Origin: Actinoplanes palleronii | GTDB lineage: Bacteria > Actinomycetota > Actinomycetes > Mycobacteriales > Micromonosporaceae | Reading direction: 5' to 3' | Length of the DNA: 64,000 bases | Assembly (NCBI RefSeq): GCF_016862315.1 | Contig: NZ_BOMS01000018.1 | Span: 61,191-125,190, forward strand | In this document: positions 42,273 through 51,182 of the stretch, in pieces | How the letters are laid out: each line of letters starts with the position of its first letter | How positions within the stretch are numbered: position 1 is the stretch's first letter | Translations under genes and position numbers: made by a program | The notes under the pieces: generated by a model | Told to the model about the DNA's origin: nothing | The model's database searches: none | Seen by the model: the letters and a program-made list of their open reading frames with translations, nothing else

Positions 42273-42713
42273 ATGCTGGTCACGTACAAGCCGGAGGACG
42301 GGGAGCCGAAGACCTGGGAGTGGATCCCGGGCCGGGTCCGGATCTCTGAGTGCGCCATCGCCGAGAAGGTGTTCGGCAAGTCGTGGGAGGTCCTCGTTGC
42401 CGAGGTTCAGCAGGGCTCCGCGCAGGCGCGCCGGGTGCTGCTGTGGCACCTGCAGCGCCGCGAGCACCCGCTGCTGCGGTTCGAGGACGCGCCGGACTTC
42501 TACGCCGACGAGCTGCTCATCGAGTACGACGCCAGCGAGCTGCGCGCCATGCGCGATGGCGTGGCCAAGTCGTCCGGCGGGATGTCGGTCGCTGAGCGAG
42601 AGATGGCCCTGGCCGCGCTCGACACGGAGATCGCGGTCGCTGAGGCCCGGGCGTCGCTGGCCGCGATCACCTCGGAGCTGCCCTCGGGAAAAGCGGCGTC
42701 GAGCAGCGACTGA
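42273..42713 (+). CDS. Tail assembly chaperone G
   Basis: This 146-residue acidic helical protein lies directly upstream of the tape measure gene, where gpG of lambda-like tails is encoded. The zero-frame product ends soon after a slippery heptamer (42686-42692). It coats the tape measure protein during tail assembly. Confidence 0.8.
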   Translation: MLVTYKPEDGEPKTWEWIPGRVRISECAIAEKVFGKSWEVLVAEVQQGSAQARRVLLWHLQRREHPLLRFEDAPDFYADELLIEYDASELRAMRDGVAKSSGGMSVAEREMALAALDTEIAVAEARASLAAITSELPSGKAASSSD

Positions 42714-42841
42714 ACGACCGCGCCGGACTGCTCGCGCACTACTGCAACATCCGCCCGTGGGAGCACGAGCTGCTCACCTACGAGCAGGCCATGAACCTCT
42801 GCGACTGGGTCGACCGGGCCAACAAGGACCCGGACAACTGA
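42273..42841 (+). CDS. Tail assembly chaperone GT fusion made by -1 frameshift
   Basis: GGGAAAA at 42686-42692 is exactly phased as G-GGA-AAA in the G frame, the canonical -1 slippery heptamer. After slipping, reading resumes at 42692 in the -1 frame and runs to TGA 42839-42841. This adds SGVEQRLNDRAGLLAHYCNIRP and a Trp/Asp-rich end, giving 189 residues. The extension has no start of its own. A conserved frameshift at this locus is a hallmark of long-tailed phages, so I regard it as real. Confidence 0.85.
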
Positions 42842-42857
42842 ACACCGAGGGGGTGCC

Positions 42858-44966
42858 GTGAGCGACACCGCCGTGGTCTTCAACGTCCTCGCCCGCGACC
42901 GGGCGAGCAAGGTCTTCAAGGACATCCGCAAGGCCGCCCAGGACGGCTCGTCCGGCATCAAGATGGCCTTCGGCCCGGCCCTGATGCCGGTGCTCGCCAC
43001 CGCGACCGCCGGCGTCGTCGGCCTGGGCGCGGCGCTGTCCGGCGCGGGTGCGGGCATTGGCGTGTTCGGCGCGGTCGCGAAGTCCGCGTTCACGGAGATC
43101 AGCGAGGCGTCGACGAAGACGCAGGACCTGCGCGACAAGATCGAGCTGCTGACCGAGCAGGCCAAGGTTGCTGAGCAGACCGGCCTGGCCGACGCGGGGA
43201 AGATCGAGGCTGCCCGGGACAAGGCACTCTCCGAGCTGATGGCCCGGTACAACCTGATGCCGCCGGCGCTGCGCAAGGTCACGATGGCGTACGACGGCAT
43301 GAAGTCCAGCTGGAAGGGCTTCGTCGACCAGAACAAGCCCAAGACGTACGCGATCATGACGACGGGCTTCAACACCCTGTCGGCGATCATCCCGAAGCTG
43401 CAGCCGCTGTTCGACGTCGGCGCGGCCGCCGCGGCCCGGTTCGCGGGCTGGCTGCAGAAGGCGACCGCGACCGGCGGCATCGACCGGCTGGTGTCGTGGC
43501 TGACCGATCAGGCCGGCCCGGCGATCGACAACCTGGCGCGGATCGGCAAGAACATGGGCATCACCATCGGTGCCGCGTTCAAGTCGACCGTCCCGGCCGG
43601 GCAGGGCCTGCTGAAGTGGCTGGGCGACGCCAGCGAGAAAGCCGCGAACTTCGCCAAGGGCGGCGGCTTCGAGCGGTTCATGTCGTATGTCGATAAGTCC
43701 GGCCCGGGCGTGGTGTCGACGCTGTCGAACCTGGCGTCGGCGGCGATGAACATCGCCCGCGCGGTGACGCCGCTGGCACCGGTGTCGCTGGCGATCGCGT
43801 CGGCGTTGACCGCGCTGGTCGCGGCCGCCCCGCCGGGGGTGATCACCGCGCTGGTCTCCGCGTGGGTCGCGTACTCGGTCGCGGTGAAGGCGTATCACGC
43901 CGGAGTGCTGGTGGTCGGTGTCGCCACGAAGGCGTGGTCGGCGGCGCAGCTCGTCCTCAACGGAGCGATGGTCGCCGCGAACTTCGTCCGGGCGACCGCA
44001 CAGATCGCCGCGTACCTGATCAAGGTCGGCGCGGTGAAGGTCGCGACGCTCGCGACCGCGGCCGCGCAGGCAGTGTGGAACGCGGCGCTCATCGCGGCGA
44101 ACTTCGTGGCGGCGACGGCGCAGATCGCGGCGTACCTGGTGAAGCAGCTGGCGGTGTCCATCGCGACGCGGGCGTGGGCCGCGGCGCAGTGGCTCCTCAA
44201 TGCCGCGATCGTCGCAGCGAACTTTGCCGGTGCCGTGCTGAAGCTCGCTGCCTACCTGGTGACGCAGGGCGCGATCGCGGTGGCGACGAAGGGCTGGGCG
44301 GCCGCGCAGTGGCTGCTGAACGTGGCGATGAACGCGAACCCGATCAGCTTGGTGATCATCGCGGTCGTCGCGCTGATCGCGATCTTCGCGGTCCTGTGGA
44401 CCAAGAGCGCGGCCTTCCGCAATTTCTGGATCGGCTTGTGGAACACGGTCCGGTCGACCGCCGCGGCGGCGTGGACGTTCGTGCGGAACCGGGCGACCAG
44501 CTTCTACAACTGGATCATCGGCCTGCCGGGCCGGGTCAGCTCGCGGCTGAGTTCGATGTTCAACGGCCTGTGGTCCGGTTTCAAGAGCGTCGCGAACCGG
44601 ATCATTGCCGGCTGGAACAACATGCAGTTCAGCATCGGCGGCGGCAGCTTCATGGGCTACAACGTGCCGTCGTTCAGTGTCGGCACGCCCGACATCCCGT
44701 ACCTCGCCAAGGGCGGCAACGTCGCGCTCGGCGGTGCCGCGGTCGTCGGTGAGAAGGGTCCCGAGCTGGTATCGCTGCGCAAGGGCGCGCAGGTCACCCC
44801 GCTCAAGGGGGGCACCACCGCCAGCGGCATGGGCGACGAGAACACGGTCACCATCTACTTCGACTTCGGCGGCAGCGAGTTCGGCCAGCTGATGACGCAC
44901 GCCATCCGAACCCAGCCCGCCGTCGCCGGCGCACTGGCCAAGCAGCTGCGGATCAAGGTGAAGTGA
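42858..44966 (+). CDS. Tape measure protein
   Basis: This 702-residue protein from GTG follows GAGGGGG. The N-terminal helical part is 'VLARDRASKVFKDIRKAAQDG'. Long Ala-rich helices (about 290-490) include four related units of roughly 40 residues built on 'ANFVxATAQIAAYL'. A hydrophobic 'NPISLVIIAVVALIAIFAVLW' and a C-terminal globular part follow. It sets tail length and passes through the tube. The length would predict a fairly short tail (inference from the usual proportionality). Confidence 0.88.
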   Translation: MSDTAVVFNVLARDRASKVFKDIRKAAQDGSSGIKMAFGPALMPVLATATAGVVGLGAALSGAGAGIGVFGAVAKSAFTEISEASTKTQDLRDKIELLTEQAKVAEQTGLADAGKIEAARDKALSELMARYNLMPPALRKVTMAYDGMKSSWKGFVDQNKPKTYAIMTTGFNTLSAIIPKLQPLFDVGAAAAARFAGWLQKATATGGIDRLVSWLTDQAGPAIDNLARIGKNMGITIGAAFKSTVPAGQGLLKWLGDASEKAANFAKGGGFERFMSYVDKSGPGVVSTLSNLASAAMNIARAVTPLAPVSLAIASALTALVAAAPPGVITALVSAWVAYSVAVKAYHAGVLVVGVATKAWSAAQLVLNGAMVAANFVRATAQIAAYLIKVGAVKVATLATAAAQAVWNAALIAANFVAATAQIAAYLVKQLAVSIATRAWAAAQWLLNAAIVAANFAGAVLKLAAYLVTQGAIAVATKGWAAAQWLLNVAMNANPISLVIIAVVALIAIFAVLWTKSAAFRNFWIGLWNTVRSTAAAAWTFVRNRATSFYNWIIGLPGRVSSRLSSMFNGLWSGFKSVANRIIAGWNNMQFSIGGGSFMGYNVPSFSVGTPDIPYLAKGGNVALGGAAVVGEKGPELVSLRKGAQVTPLKGGTTASGMGDENTVTIYFDFGGSEFGQLMTHAIRTQPAVAGALAKQLRIKVK

Positions 44967-44967
44967 G

Positions 44968-47703
44968 ATGGCGTTCCCGACCACCCCTCTGCCGCTGTTC
45001 GTCGGCCTGGCCGTTGGCGCCGACCCGGTCAACCCGGCCGGCTGGGAGTTCGCCGACATCAGCAACGACGTCCGGGCCCGCGCCGGCGTGTCCATCCAGG
45101 TCGGCCGGCAGGACGAGAGCGACCTGGTCGACGCGACCAAAGTCGGTGTGACGCTCGACAACCGGGCGGGCAGGTACTCCCGGGTCAACCCGATAAGCGA
45201 CCTGTACGGCCTGCTCGACAAGGGCACCCCGATCCAAGTCCGGGTGACCCGGATCGTCGACACGTTCACCCGGTCGTTCAGCAACGGGCTCGGCACCGAA
45301 CCGAACTCCGGATTCACCTGGACGCATGTCAACCCGACCTGCTGGAACGCCACCGGATCCGCAGCGACCTGCACCTTGGCGGCTGCCGCTGACACCGCCA
45401 CCGCGCTGGTGGCCGATGCGGCCGGCCACGACGTCGAGGTCCTGTCGACGGTCAGCGTGCCCGCGGTGATGACCGGCGCGTCCTGGGTCCACGCCACCGT
45501 GGTCCGCCGCGTTGACGGCAGCAACCAATACCGCCTGTACTGCGAATTCACGACCGCCGGAACGGTCGCTGTAAAGATCGCCAAGGTGTCCGGAGGGGTC
45601 AACACCGACCTGACCGGCGTCATCTCCACGGGGGTCACCTACTCGGCGGGAACCCGGATCCGGGTGCGGGCCCGGGCGATCGGTGCGACCCTGCAGATTC
45701 GGTGCTGGCTGGAATCCGGGCCGGAGCCGACGGGCTGGCACGCCCAGGTCGACGACGACGATGTGGTTGGCACGCTCACCGGCCTGTTCTCGTGGCGGGT
45801 CACCGGGAACACCAACGCAGGCAGTTTGACCGCGACGATCGATGACTTCCGGATGGACGTGATCCGGGCGACGACTCCGGTCCCGGAGTGGCCGGTCCGC
45901 TGGGACCAGTCCGGTAAGAACGTGGTCGCGCCGGTCGTCGGCGCCGGGATCCTGCGGCGGCTCGGGCAGGGCCAGCCCGCGCTCCGGTCGCCGATCTTCC
46001 GGCAGCTGTCGGCGCAGCCGGTGTGCGGGTACTGGCCCCTCGAGGACGGCTCGGACTCGACGCGGGCGTCGTCGGCGGTCGTCGGCGGGGTCGTCGCGTC
46101 CGGTGCCGAGGTGACGTTCGGGAACGACGACCGGCCGCCGGGCGCGGCCAGCGCCGCGGTCCTCACGACCGGCGGTGGCACGTCGTATGTCACCGGCACC
46201 GTCAAACGGTGGACGCAGCCACAGACCGGTTACGCGGTCATGTGCTACTTCCGGCTGCCGACGCTGCCGGTCTCCGGTGCGCCTCTCGTCGTCAACGGCA
46301 ATCGGCTGATGCGGATCTCGGCCGTCGGCACGGTGGTCCGCTGGGTCATCTACGCCACCAGCGGCGGGTTCTACATCGAGGGCTACGCGAACGACGGCAG
46401 CCTGACCGTCAACACCGGCAGCTTCAGCTACGTGATCAACCCGCTCAAGTGGACCGCGCTGCAGCTGGAGGCCGAGGAGACCGGCGGCACCGTGAACTGG
46501 CGGCTGCTCTGGTACCAGGTCGGCGCGACCGACGGCATCACCTTCCTCGCGTCGGGCTCGTACTCCGGCACCGCGGACCGTGTCACCGCGGCGAGCCTGC
46601 TGGCCCCGGTGGACAGCACCGGGGTGTCGCACCTGTGGGCCGGGCATCACACGCTGGCGTTCCTCGACGTTCCGTTCATGCGGATCGCGGCCGGCTACGC
46701 GGGCGAGACCGCCGGCGCCCGGCTGGCCCGGCTGCACACCGAGAACGGGATCCCGTTTGCGTTGATCGGTTCGGAGTCGACGACCTCGACGATGGGCGCG
46801 CAGCCTGTCGGCACGTTCATCGACCTGGTCCGGGACTGCGAGCAGGCTGACCAGGGGGTGCTGTACGAGCGCGGCGCCGGGCTCGGATATCTGCCCCGCA
46901 GGTCGCGGTACAACCAGAACCCGGCGATGGTCCTGGACTTCGCGGCCGGGCATGTCTCGTCGCCGCCGGAACCGACCGACGACGACCAGCGCCTCCGGAA
47001 CCGGATCACCGTGTCACGGCCGGGCGGGTCGGAGGTCATCGCGGAGGTTCTGGCGTCGATCGCGCGCAGCGGTGTCTATGCCGACGAGGTCGAGATCAAC
47101 GTGGAGACCGACGCGCAGCTCGACGACCACGCCACGTGGCGGCTGCACCTCGGCACGATTGACGAGTTGCGCTGGCCGCGGATCACCTTGGACCTGGCGC
47201 GGAATCCGGGCCTGATCGCCGCCTGGTGCAAGGTTCGGGTCGGGTCGCGGATCACGATCGCGAACCCGCCGAGCGCAGTCGCCGGCCAGGACCTGGACCT
47301 GATCGTCGAGGGCTGGACCGAGAACCTGTCGATTTACTCGTGGGACGTCGAGCTGTCCTGCTCGCCGGCCCGGCCGTGGGACGTCGCGGTGTACGACGAC
47401 CCGGGTTCGCGCCGGGACTCGACATCCTCGACGCTCGCCGCCTCCGTGAATTCGACGGCGACGTCCCTGTCGATCACCACCCCGAATCTTGTCGAGGCGT
47501 GGACGACGAAGGCCTCCGCCTACCCTCTCGACCTCAACGTCGGCGGGGAGCGGATCACGGTCACCAGTGCCATGTCCGCGCCGTCCGGGACCGGGCCGTA
47601 CACCCAGACCGCTCCGGTGACACGCAGCGTTAACGGGATCGTCAAGTCGCAGGCGGCGGGCACCAAGGTCAGTTTGTGGAAGCCGCTCCCGCGGGCTCTG
47701 TGA
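44968..47703 (+). CDS. Minor tail protein with a lectin-like central domain
   Basis: This 911-residue protein starts one base after the tape measure stop. The N-terminus ('GWEFADISNDVRARAGVSIQVGRQDESDLVDATKVGVTLDNRAGRYS') is shared with actinophage distal tail proteins. The centre (about 345-570) looks like a concanavalin/laminin-G sandwich ('VCGYWPLEDGSD', 'WTALQLEAEE', 'GVSHLWAGHHTLAFLDVPF'). The C-terminal 150 residues are again structural. It is a good candidate for tail tip and host recognition. Confidence 0.8.
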   Translation: MAFPTTPLPLFVGLAVGADPVNPAGWEFADISNDVRARAGVSIQVGRQDESDLVDATKVGVTLDNRAGRYSRVNPISDLYGLLDKGTPIQVRVTRIVDTFTRSFSNGLGTEPNSGFTWTHVNPTCWNATGSAATCTLAAAADTATALVADAAGHDVEVLSTVSVPAVMTGASWVHATVVRRVDGSNQYRLYCEFTTAGTVAVKIAKVSGGVNTDLTGVISTGVTYSAGTRIRVRARAIGATLQIRCWLESGPEPTGWHAQVDDDDVVGTLTGLFSWRVTGNTNAGSLTATIDDFRMDVIRATTPVPEWPVRWDQSGKNVVAPVVGAGILRRLGQGQPALRSPIFRQLSAQPVCGYWPLEDGSDSTRASSAVVGGVVASGAEVTFGNDDRPPGAASAAVLTTGGGTSYVTGTVKRWTQPQTGYAVMCYFRLPTLPVSGAPLVVNGNRLMRISAVGTVVRWVIYATSGGFYIEGYANDGSLTVNTGSFSYVINPLKWTALQLEAEETGGTVNWRLLWYQVGATDGITFLASGSYSGTADRVTAASLLAPVDSTGVSHLWAGHHTLAFLDVPFMRIAAGYAGETAGARLARLHTENGIPFALIGSESTTSTMGAQPVGTFIDLVRDCEQADQGVLYERGAGLGYLPRRSRYNQNPAMVLDFAAGHVSSPPEPTDDDQRLRNRITVSRPGGSEVIAEVLASIARSGVYADEVEINVETDAQLDDHATWRLHLGTIDELRWPRITLDLARNPGLIAAWCKVRVGSRITIANPPSAVAGQDLDLIVEGWTENLSIYSWDVELSCSPARPWDVAVYDDPGSRRDSTSSTLAASVNSTATSLSITTPNLVEAWTTKASAYPLDLNVGGERITVTSAMSAPSGTGPYTQTAPVTRSVNGIVKSQAAGTKVSLWKPLPRAL

Positions 47704-47715
47704 GAGGAGAGGTCC

Positions 47716-48174
47716 ATGTCTGCCGGTGACATCGTTTTGGCGCTCGACACGCCGCCTGCCGCGTACGACGAGGAGGTCGCGGATGAGACCGCGTGGACGA
47801 ACACGTCGTTCGACTCGGGCTCCAGCGTCTGCGGTACCACGTTCGTGGCGCCGACGTCGGGCGCGGTCGTCGTGCACTGGTTCGCGCGGTTACAGGCGAA
47901 CTCGGCGAACCAGCGGGCGCTGGCCAGCATTTCGGTCGCGACGGGCGGCACGCTCGGGTCCGGCACGGTGGTGTCGGCTGCGAACGATGACGGTGCGATC
48001 GAGACCTCGCAGGGCACGACCGGTGGCGTCGAGACGCGGATGGGTGCGTCGGCGTTCCGGTATATCTCCGGCCTGACCGCGGGCTCGACGTACAACGTCG
48101 TCGTGCAGAAAAAGGTGTTCGGCGGCAACGGCAGCATCTTCCACCGCTCGGTCCTCGTCCTTCCGGCGCCCTGA
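47716..48174 (+). CDS. Small minor tail protein
   Basis: This 152-residue strand-rich protein has 'VCGTTFVAPTSGAVVVHWFARLQAN' and 'YISGLTAGSTYNVVVQKKV', a C1q/fibre-tip-like beta sandwich seen in several actinophage tail genes. ATG follows GAGAGGAG. Located between tail tip and lysin. Confidence 0.7.
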   Translation: MSAGDIVLALDTPPAAYDEEVADETAWTNTSFDSGSSVCGTTFVAPTSGAVVVHWFARLQANSANQRALASISVATGGTLGSGTVVSAANDDGAIETSQGTTGGVETRMGASAFRYISGLTAGSTYNVVVQKKVFGGNGSIFHRSVLVLPAP

Positions 48175-48184
48175 GGAGCTGACC

Positions 48185-49081
48185 ATGAATGATCCGTTTT
48201 TGGTGCCGTGCCTGGTCACGCTGCGGTCCGAGTTCAACGCGGTCGCGCCCGGCCGGGACAAGGGTGCGGACGGCTGGATCGGCAACCGGGCGCATGCCCT
48301 GTCCAGCTCCGATCACAACCCGGACGAGACCGGCCGGACGCCGTACTCCGACGCGGACTTCGTCGACGAGGTCCACGCCGTGGACATCGACGGCGACGGC
48401 CCGTGGCCGGACGGCCGTGGTGGCCAGGCGGGCGGATGGTTCGACCGCACGATCCGGGCCATCGCGGCGCAGGAGCGCCGCGAGTTCCTGAGCACCACGG
48501 TCTTCGGCCGGCTGCAGAACATCATCTGGCGCGGCCAGATCATCTCCCGCTCGTGGGGCTGGTCGGAATGGCACGACTACGACGGCCCGTCCGACCACTT
48601 CGATCATGCGCATTTCAGCGCCCGCTACACCTCCGCGCAGGAGGCCGACACCCGCCCGTGGGGCGTACTGGAGGATGACGTGACCGAGGCCGAACTCATT
48701 GCCGCAGTGGAGAAGGCGCTCGCGGGCGCCAAAGGGCAGGCCGCGATGTGGAACGCAACGCTGGCGCAGGACCGGATCCAGGGCTACGACTCGACCGGGG
48801 CCGCGCTGCCCGAGAACCCGGCGGACCCGGCCGCCGACGACATGACGGTGGCGTCGGCAATCACGTTCGCGGCCCGGTTCGCCCGGGTCGGCGAGGCGCA
48901 GCTGGCGGCGCTGAAGGCGCAGCTGGCCGAGCTGTCGGCGCAGGTCGGCCAGGTCGACGAGCAGACCGCCGCGGCCATCTTCGGCGGCAGCACCGAGCAG
49001 CTGCGCGACGTGCTCGTCGACGCGCTCGGCCGGGCCCGCGCGGCCGAGCTCGGCGCGCTGCTGACCGCTCCGGCCGCGTGA
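48185..49081 (+). CDS. Endolysin, M15-type zinc peptidase
   Basis: This 298-residue protein has, in residues 1-155, the metal set of M15-like D,D- or L,D-peptidases: 'SSSDHNPDE' (His44), 'HAVDIDGDG' (His64, Asp67) and 'SDHFDHAHFS'. The C-terminal half is a helical, Ala-rich region ('AELIAAVEKALAGAKGQ', 'QLAALKAQLAELSAQV') that may bind the wall or oligomerise. It should cut peptidoglycan stem peptides at lysis. Confidence 0.82.
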   Translation: MNDPFLVPCLVTLRSEFNAVAPGRDKGADGWIGNRAHALSSSDHNPDETGRTPYSDADFVDEVHAVDIDGDGPWPDGRGGQAGGWFDRTIRAIAAQERREFLSTTVFGRLQNIIWRGQIISRSWGWSEWHDYDGPSDHFDHAHFSARYTSAQEADTRPWGVLEDDVTEAELIAAVEKALAGAKGQAAMWNATLAQDRIQGYDSTGAALPENPADPAADDMTVASAITFAARFARVGEAQLAALKAQLAELSAQVGQVDEQTAAAIFGGSTEQLRDVLVDALGRARAAELGALLTAPAA

Positions 49082-49124
49082 CCCGGTTGATCCGGCCCGG
49101 CGCGGGGAAGGCCTGGTCGTATGC

Positions 49125-49415
49125 ATGAGCACTCCGCGTCGCTCCCGAACCCGGCGGCCGGGCACCGTCACGCTGGTCAAGGACCTGTTGTCGTATCTGG
49201 GTGGCTGGGCGCTGATCGTGCATCAGGCGGTGTTCGTCCCGCCGGCCGACTTCAATCTGACGCTGGTGCTGCTGGGCGGCACGCTCGTCGGGATCCCGGG
49301 CGTCGGCCAGCTGCTGGCACTGCGTACCGGCTCTGGGCCATTGCCGGATCCGCCGGAGGAGTCGCCGTCGCCATCGCCGTTGCCGTCGCCCAGCGGGCCG
49401 GGGGCTAACCGGTGA
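49125..49415 (+). CDS. Holin candidate
   Basis: This 96-residue protein has a basic start and two hydrophobic segments ('LLSYLGGWALIVHQAVFV', 'FNLTLVLLGGTLVGIPGVGQLLAL'), then a Pro/Ser tail. It follows the endolysin gene. Holin function is inferred from membrane topology and position; no family was recognised. Its stop overlaps the next GTG. Confidence 0.65.
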   Translation: MSTPRRSRTRRPGTVTLVKDLLSYLGGWALIVHQAVFVPPADFNLTLVLLGGTLVGIPGVGQLLALRTGSGPLPDPPEESPSPSPLPSPSGPGANR

Positions 49416-49648
49416 GGCGCCCGACCTGGTACCTGGTGCTGGCAATCCTGCTGTCGTCCGGTCTGACCGGCGCGGTGGCGATCGTCTGGGGCCGGGTCGA
49501 CCGGGCCGAGTCCGACCGGAAGTTCTGTGACCTGATCAGCGCACAGGATGACGCCTGGTCGGAGACGACCCCGACAACGATCACGGGCCGCCGGGTCGCC
49601 GAGGCGATGCGCAAGCTGCGCCAGGACCTCGACTGCCCGGCGCAGTAG
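49412..49648 (+). CDS. Small single-helix membrane protein of the lysis region
   Basis: This 78-residue protein has one N-terminal helix ('WYLVLAILLSSGLTGAVAIVW') and a charged outer part with two Cys ('KFCDLIS', 'LDCPAQ'). This resembles small type II lysis-region membrane proteins of actinophages. The role is unknown. Confidence 0.65.
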   Translation: MRRPTWYLVLAILLSSGLTGAVAIVWGRVDRAESDRKFCDLISAQDDAWSETTPTTITGRRVAEAMRKLRQDLDCPAQ

Positions 49649-49669
49649 CTCCGCACCCCCACAAACCTC

Positions 49670-49694
49670 AGCCCCTCGGTGCTCGCCGGGGGCT
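49670..49694 (+). terminator. Terminator in the lysis region
   Basis: AGCCCC pairs with GGGGCT (6 bp, extendable with a wobble) and is followed by TCTTCG, 22 bp after the previous stop. Confidence 0.5.
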
Positions 49695-49716
49695 TCTTCG
49701 TGATCGGAGAACGCTC

Positions 49717-49902
49717 GTGATCGCTCGCATTCGCAAGGCCGTCGTCGCAGGACTCGGGGCCGGGATCGCCGCCGGCGTCGGCGCCCTGGCCACGTCCGGC
49801 GCGCTCACCAAGGACGAGGTGTCCAAGGCCCTCGGTGTCGCCATCGTCGCGGCGGCCGGGACCGGCTGGGCCACCTGGCGCGTCCGCAACGCCCGCGCAT
49901 GA
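49717..49902 (+). CDS. Small holin-like membrane protein
   Basis: This 61-residue protein starts with GTG and has Gly/Ala-rich helices 'VVAGLGAGIAAGVGALATSGAL' and 'ALGVAIVAAAGTGWATWRV'. The pattern is that of small phage holins. Overlaps the next ATG by 4 bp. Confidence 0.6.
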   Translation: MIARIRKAVVAGLGAGIAAGVGALATSGALTKDEVSKALGVAIVAAAGTGWATWRVRNARA

Positions 49903-50132
49903 GCCTCTGGACCTGGGCCTGGCTTGGCTGGGGCTTGTACTTCGCGGTGGTCGAGGGCATGGCGCTGGCCAACAGCCGGTCCGGTGACACGCTCTCGGAG
50001 CACGCGTGGGCCTGGCTCGGCTACTCCGAGGGCGTGCGCCAGCCGACCGGATGGACGAGGTTGCGGCGCTTCGGGCTGCTGGCCGGGCTCGCCTGGCTGG
50101 TAGTGCACCTGCTCACCGGCGGGATCTTCTAG
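49899..50132 (+). CDS. Small membrane protein
   Basis: This 77-residue protein is Trp-rich with two hydrophobic parts ('TWAWLGWGLYFAVVEGMAL', 'FGLLAGLAWLVVHLLTGGIF'). It is the last rightward gene of the lysis module and overlaps the convergent 50129-50323 gene by 4 bp. Function is unknown. Confidence 0.6.
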   Translation: MSLWTWAWLGWGLYFAVVEGMALANSRSGDTLSEHAWAWLGYSEGVRQPTGWTRLRRFGLLAGLAWLVVHLLTGGIF

Positions 50133-50323
50133 AACCAGTCCCGCGCTTCCTGCGCCGCGATCCGGGCCACCTCGTCGACGGTCAGCCGCAGGCGGACGCT
50201 GCCGCTCCCTGGCTCGCCAGCGGCCAAGCCCCGGTCGTCATCCGCGTAGGCATACGCTCCGGCGCCGACCAGCTGGTCCAGCGCCCGGTTCAGCCGCGCG
50301 GCGATCCGCTCCTCCAGCTCCAT
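50129..50323 (-). CDS. Small leftward phage protein, unknown function
   Basis: This 64-residue helical protein (start MELEERIAARLNRALDQLVGA) has a late 'LTVDEVARIAAQEARDWF'. It lies downstream of a strong hairpin on the same strand. No family was recognised. Confidence 0.55.
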   Translation of the reverse strand: MELEERIAARLNRALDQLVGAGAYAYADDDRGLAAGEPGSGSVRLRLTVDEVARIAAQEARDWF

Positions 50324-50352
50324 GCCGACACCGTAAACCGGACCACCGACAG

Positions 50353-50393
50353 CGCCCCGCCGCCTTGTGGATAACTCCACGGGCGGCGGGGCG
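50353..50393 (-). terminator. 12-bp terminator hairpin
   Basis: CGCCCCGCCGCC and GGCGGCGGGGCG pair perfectly with an inner GTGG/CCAC. It lies 18 bp past the stop of the leftward HTH gene at 50411-50614. Confidence 0.75.
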
Positions 50394-50410
50394 ATTCGTC
50401 GTGGGCGGGG

Positions 50411-50614
50411 TCAGCTCTCCGGGTCCTCGTTCAGCTCGGGCCGGTGCTCGGCGATCCACGCCTCGACGTCCTTGATCTGCCAGACCGAGCCCATGACCAG
50501 CTCCTCGTACGGCTCAGGGAAGCCCTTCTGCCGGGTGATGACGTGGGCGCGCTGGCGGGTCACACCGAGCCGGTCGGCGATCTCCGACGTGCCGTACAGC
50601 CGTCCCTTGCCCAT
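50411..50614 (-). CDS. AlpA/excisionase-like HTH protein 1
   Basis: This 67-residue protein from the ATG whose product starts MGKGRLYGTSEIADRLGVTRQRAHVIT has an HTH, followed by 'KGFPEPYEELVMGSVWQIKDVEAWI', the short wing typical of AlpA/Xis proteins. It is one of three such genes near the integrase, any of which could be the excision factor. Confidence 0.75.
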   Translation of the reverse strand: MGKGRLYGTSEIADRLGVTRQRAHVITRQKGFPEPYEELVMGSVWQIKDVEAWIAEHRPELNEDPES

Positions 50615-50787
50615 GAAGATCACGCTATGTACATGCGCACTTGACGGTAAGAAATTGTCGGGTCCGCTGACAATTGCCATTGTCATGTGTAAAGTCCGGC
50701 CTGCGGCAGCCGGTTTCCTCTCGCACCTCAGAGATCCGAAATTCGCACCGGCTGCCGCCCAAACCCCTCTCGCCGAGGAGGCCGGAG

Positions 50788-50949
50788 ATGCTCGCTGAGG
50801 CCATACGCCACGTGCTCTACCGCCGCCGCCTGATCGCCGCCCGCGCCTGGTCCGACGCCGAGCGCCGCCAGGCCGCCGCCCACAACGCGGCCGTACGCCG
50901 GATCATCGCCCAGGACGTACCCGACCCGGCAGGACGGCGGACCGCGTGA
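50788..50949 (+). CDS. Small Arg/Ala-rich protein
   Basis: This 53-residue protein has GAGGAGG five bases before ATG. It is helical and basic ('AIRHVLYRRRLIAARAWSDAERRQAAAHNAAVRRIIA'). Overlaps the next GTG by 4 bp. Function is unknown. Confidence 0.6.
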   Translation: MLAEAIRHVLYRRRLIAARAWSDAERRQAAAHNAAVRRIIAQDVPDPAGRRTA

Positions 50950-51182
50950 ACACCCACCAGGTCGGCGAGCACGTCGCCGTCCGCTGGCCCGGAGGCGAGC
51001 ACGACTTCGTGCTGGAGTACTACGACGACGGCTCGGACCTGCAGCCCCCGCCCGAGCCGGACTGGTGCTACATCCGTGGCGTCCAGGTCCAGCCGGAAGG
51101 GATCGGCTACCGCTGGATGCGAACCTTCAAGGTGCGTCCGGTCGGCGGTGCCGAGTACGAGCTGCTGCCGGTGCCGCGATGA
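50946..51182 (+). CDS. Small phage protein, unknown function
   Basis: This 78-residue protein is strand-rich ('VGEHVAVRWPGGEHDFVLEYYDDGSDLQPPPEPDWCYIRGVQV'). It lies between two coupled neighbours. No family was recognised. Confidence 0.6.
   Translation: MNTHQVGEHVAVRWPGGEHDFVLEYYDDGSDLQPPPEPDWCYIRGVQVQPEGIGYRWMRTFKVRPVGGAEYELLPVPR

Noticed and set aside
42774..45638. 954-codon minus-strand frame opposite the tape measure and tail genes
   Set aside because: Low-complexity antisense frame. The plus strand carries the expected tail genes in canonical order with good ribosome sites.
49121..49408. Alternative frame starting MHEHSAS over the holin candidate
   Set aside because: The overlapping frame at 49125 encodes clear membrane segments and is coupled to the next gene; the alternative is Gly/Arg-rich and featureless.
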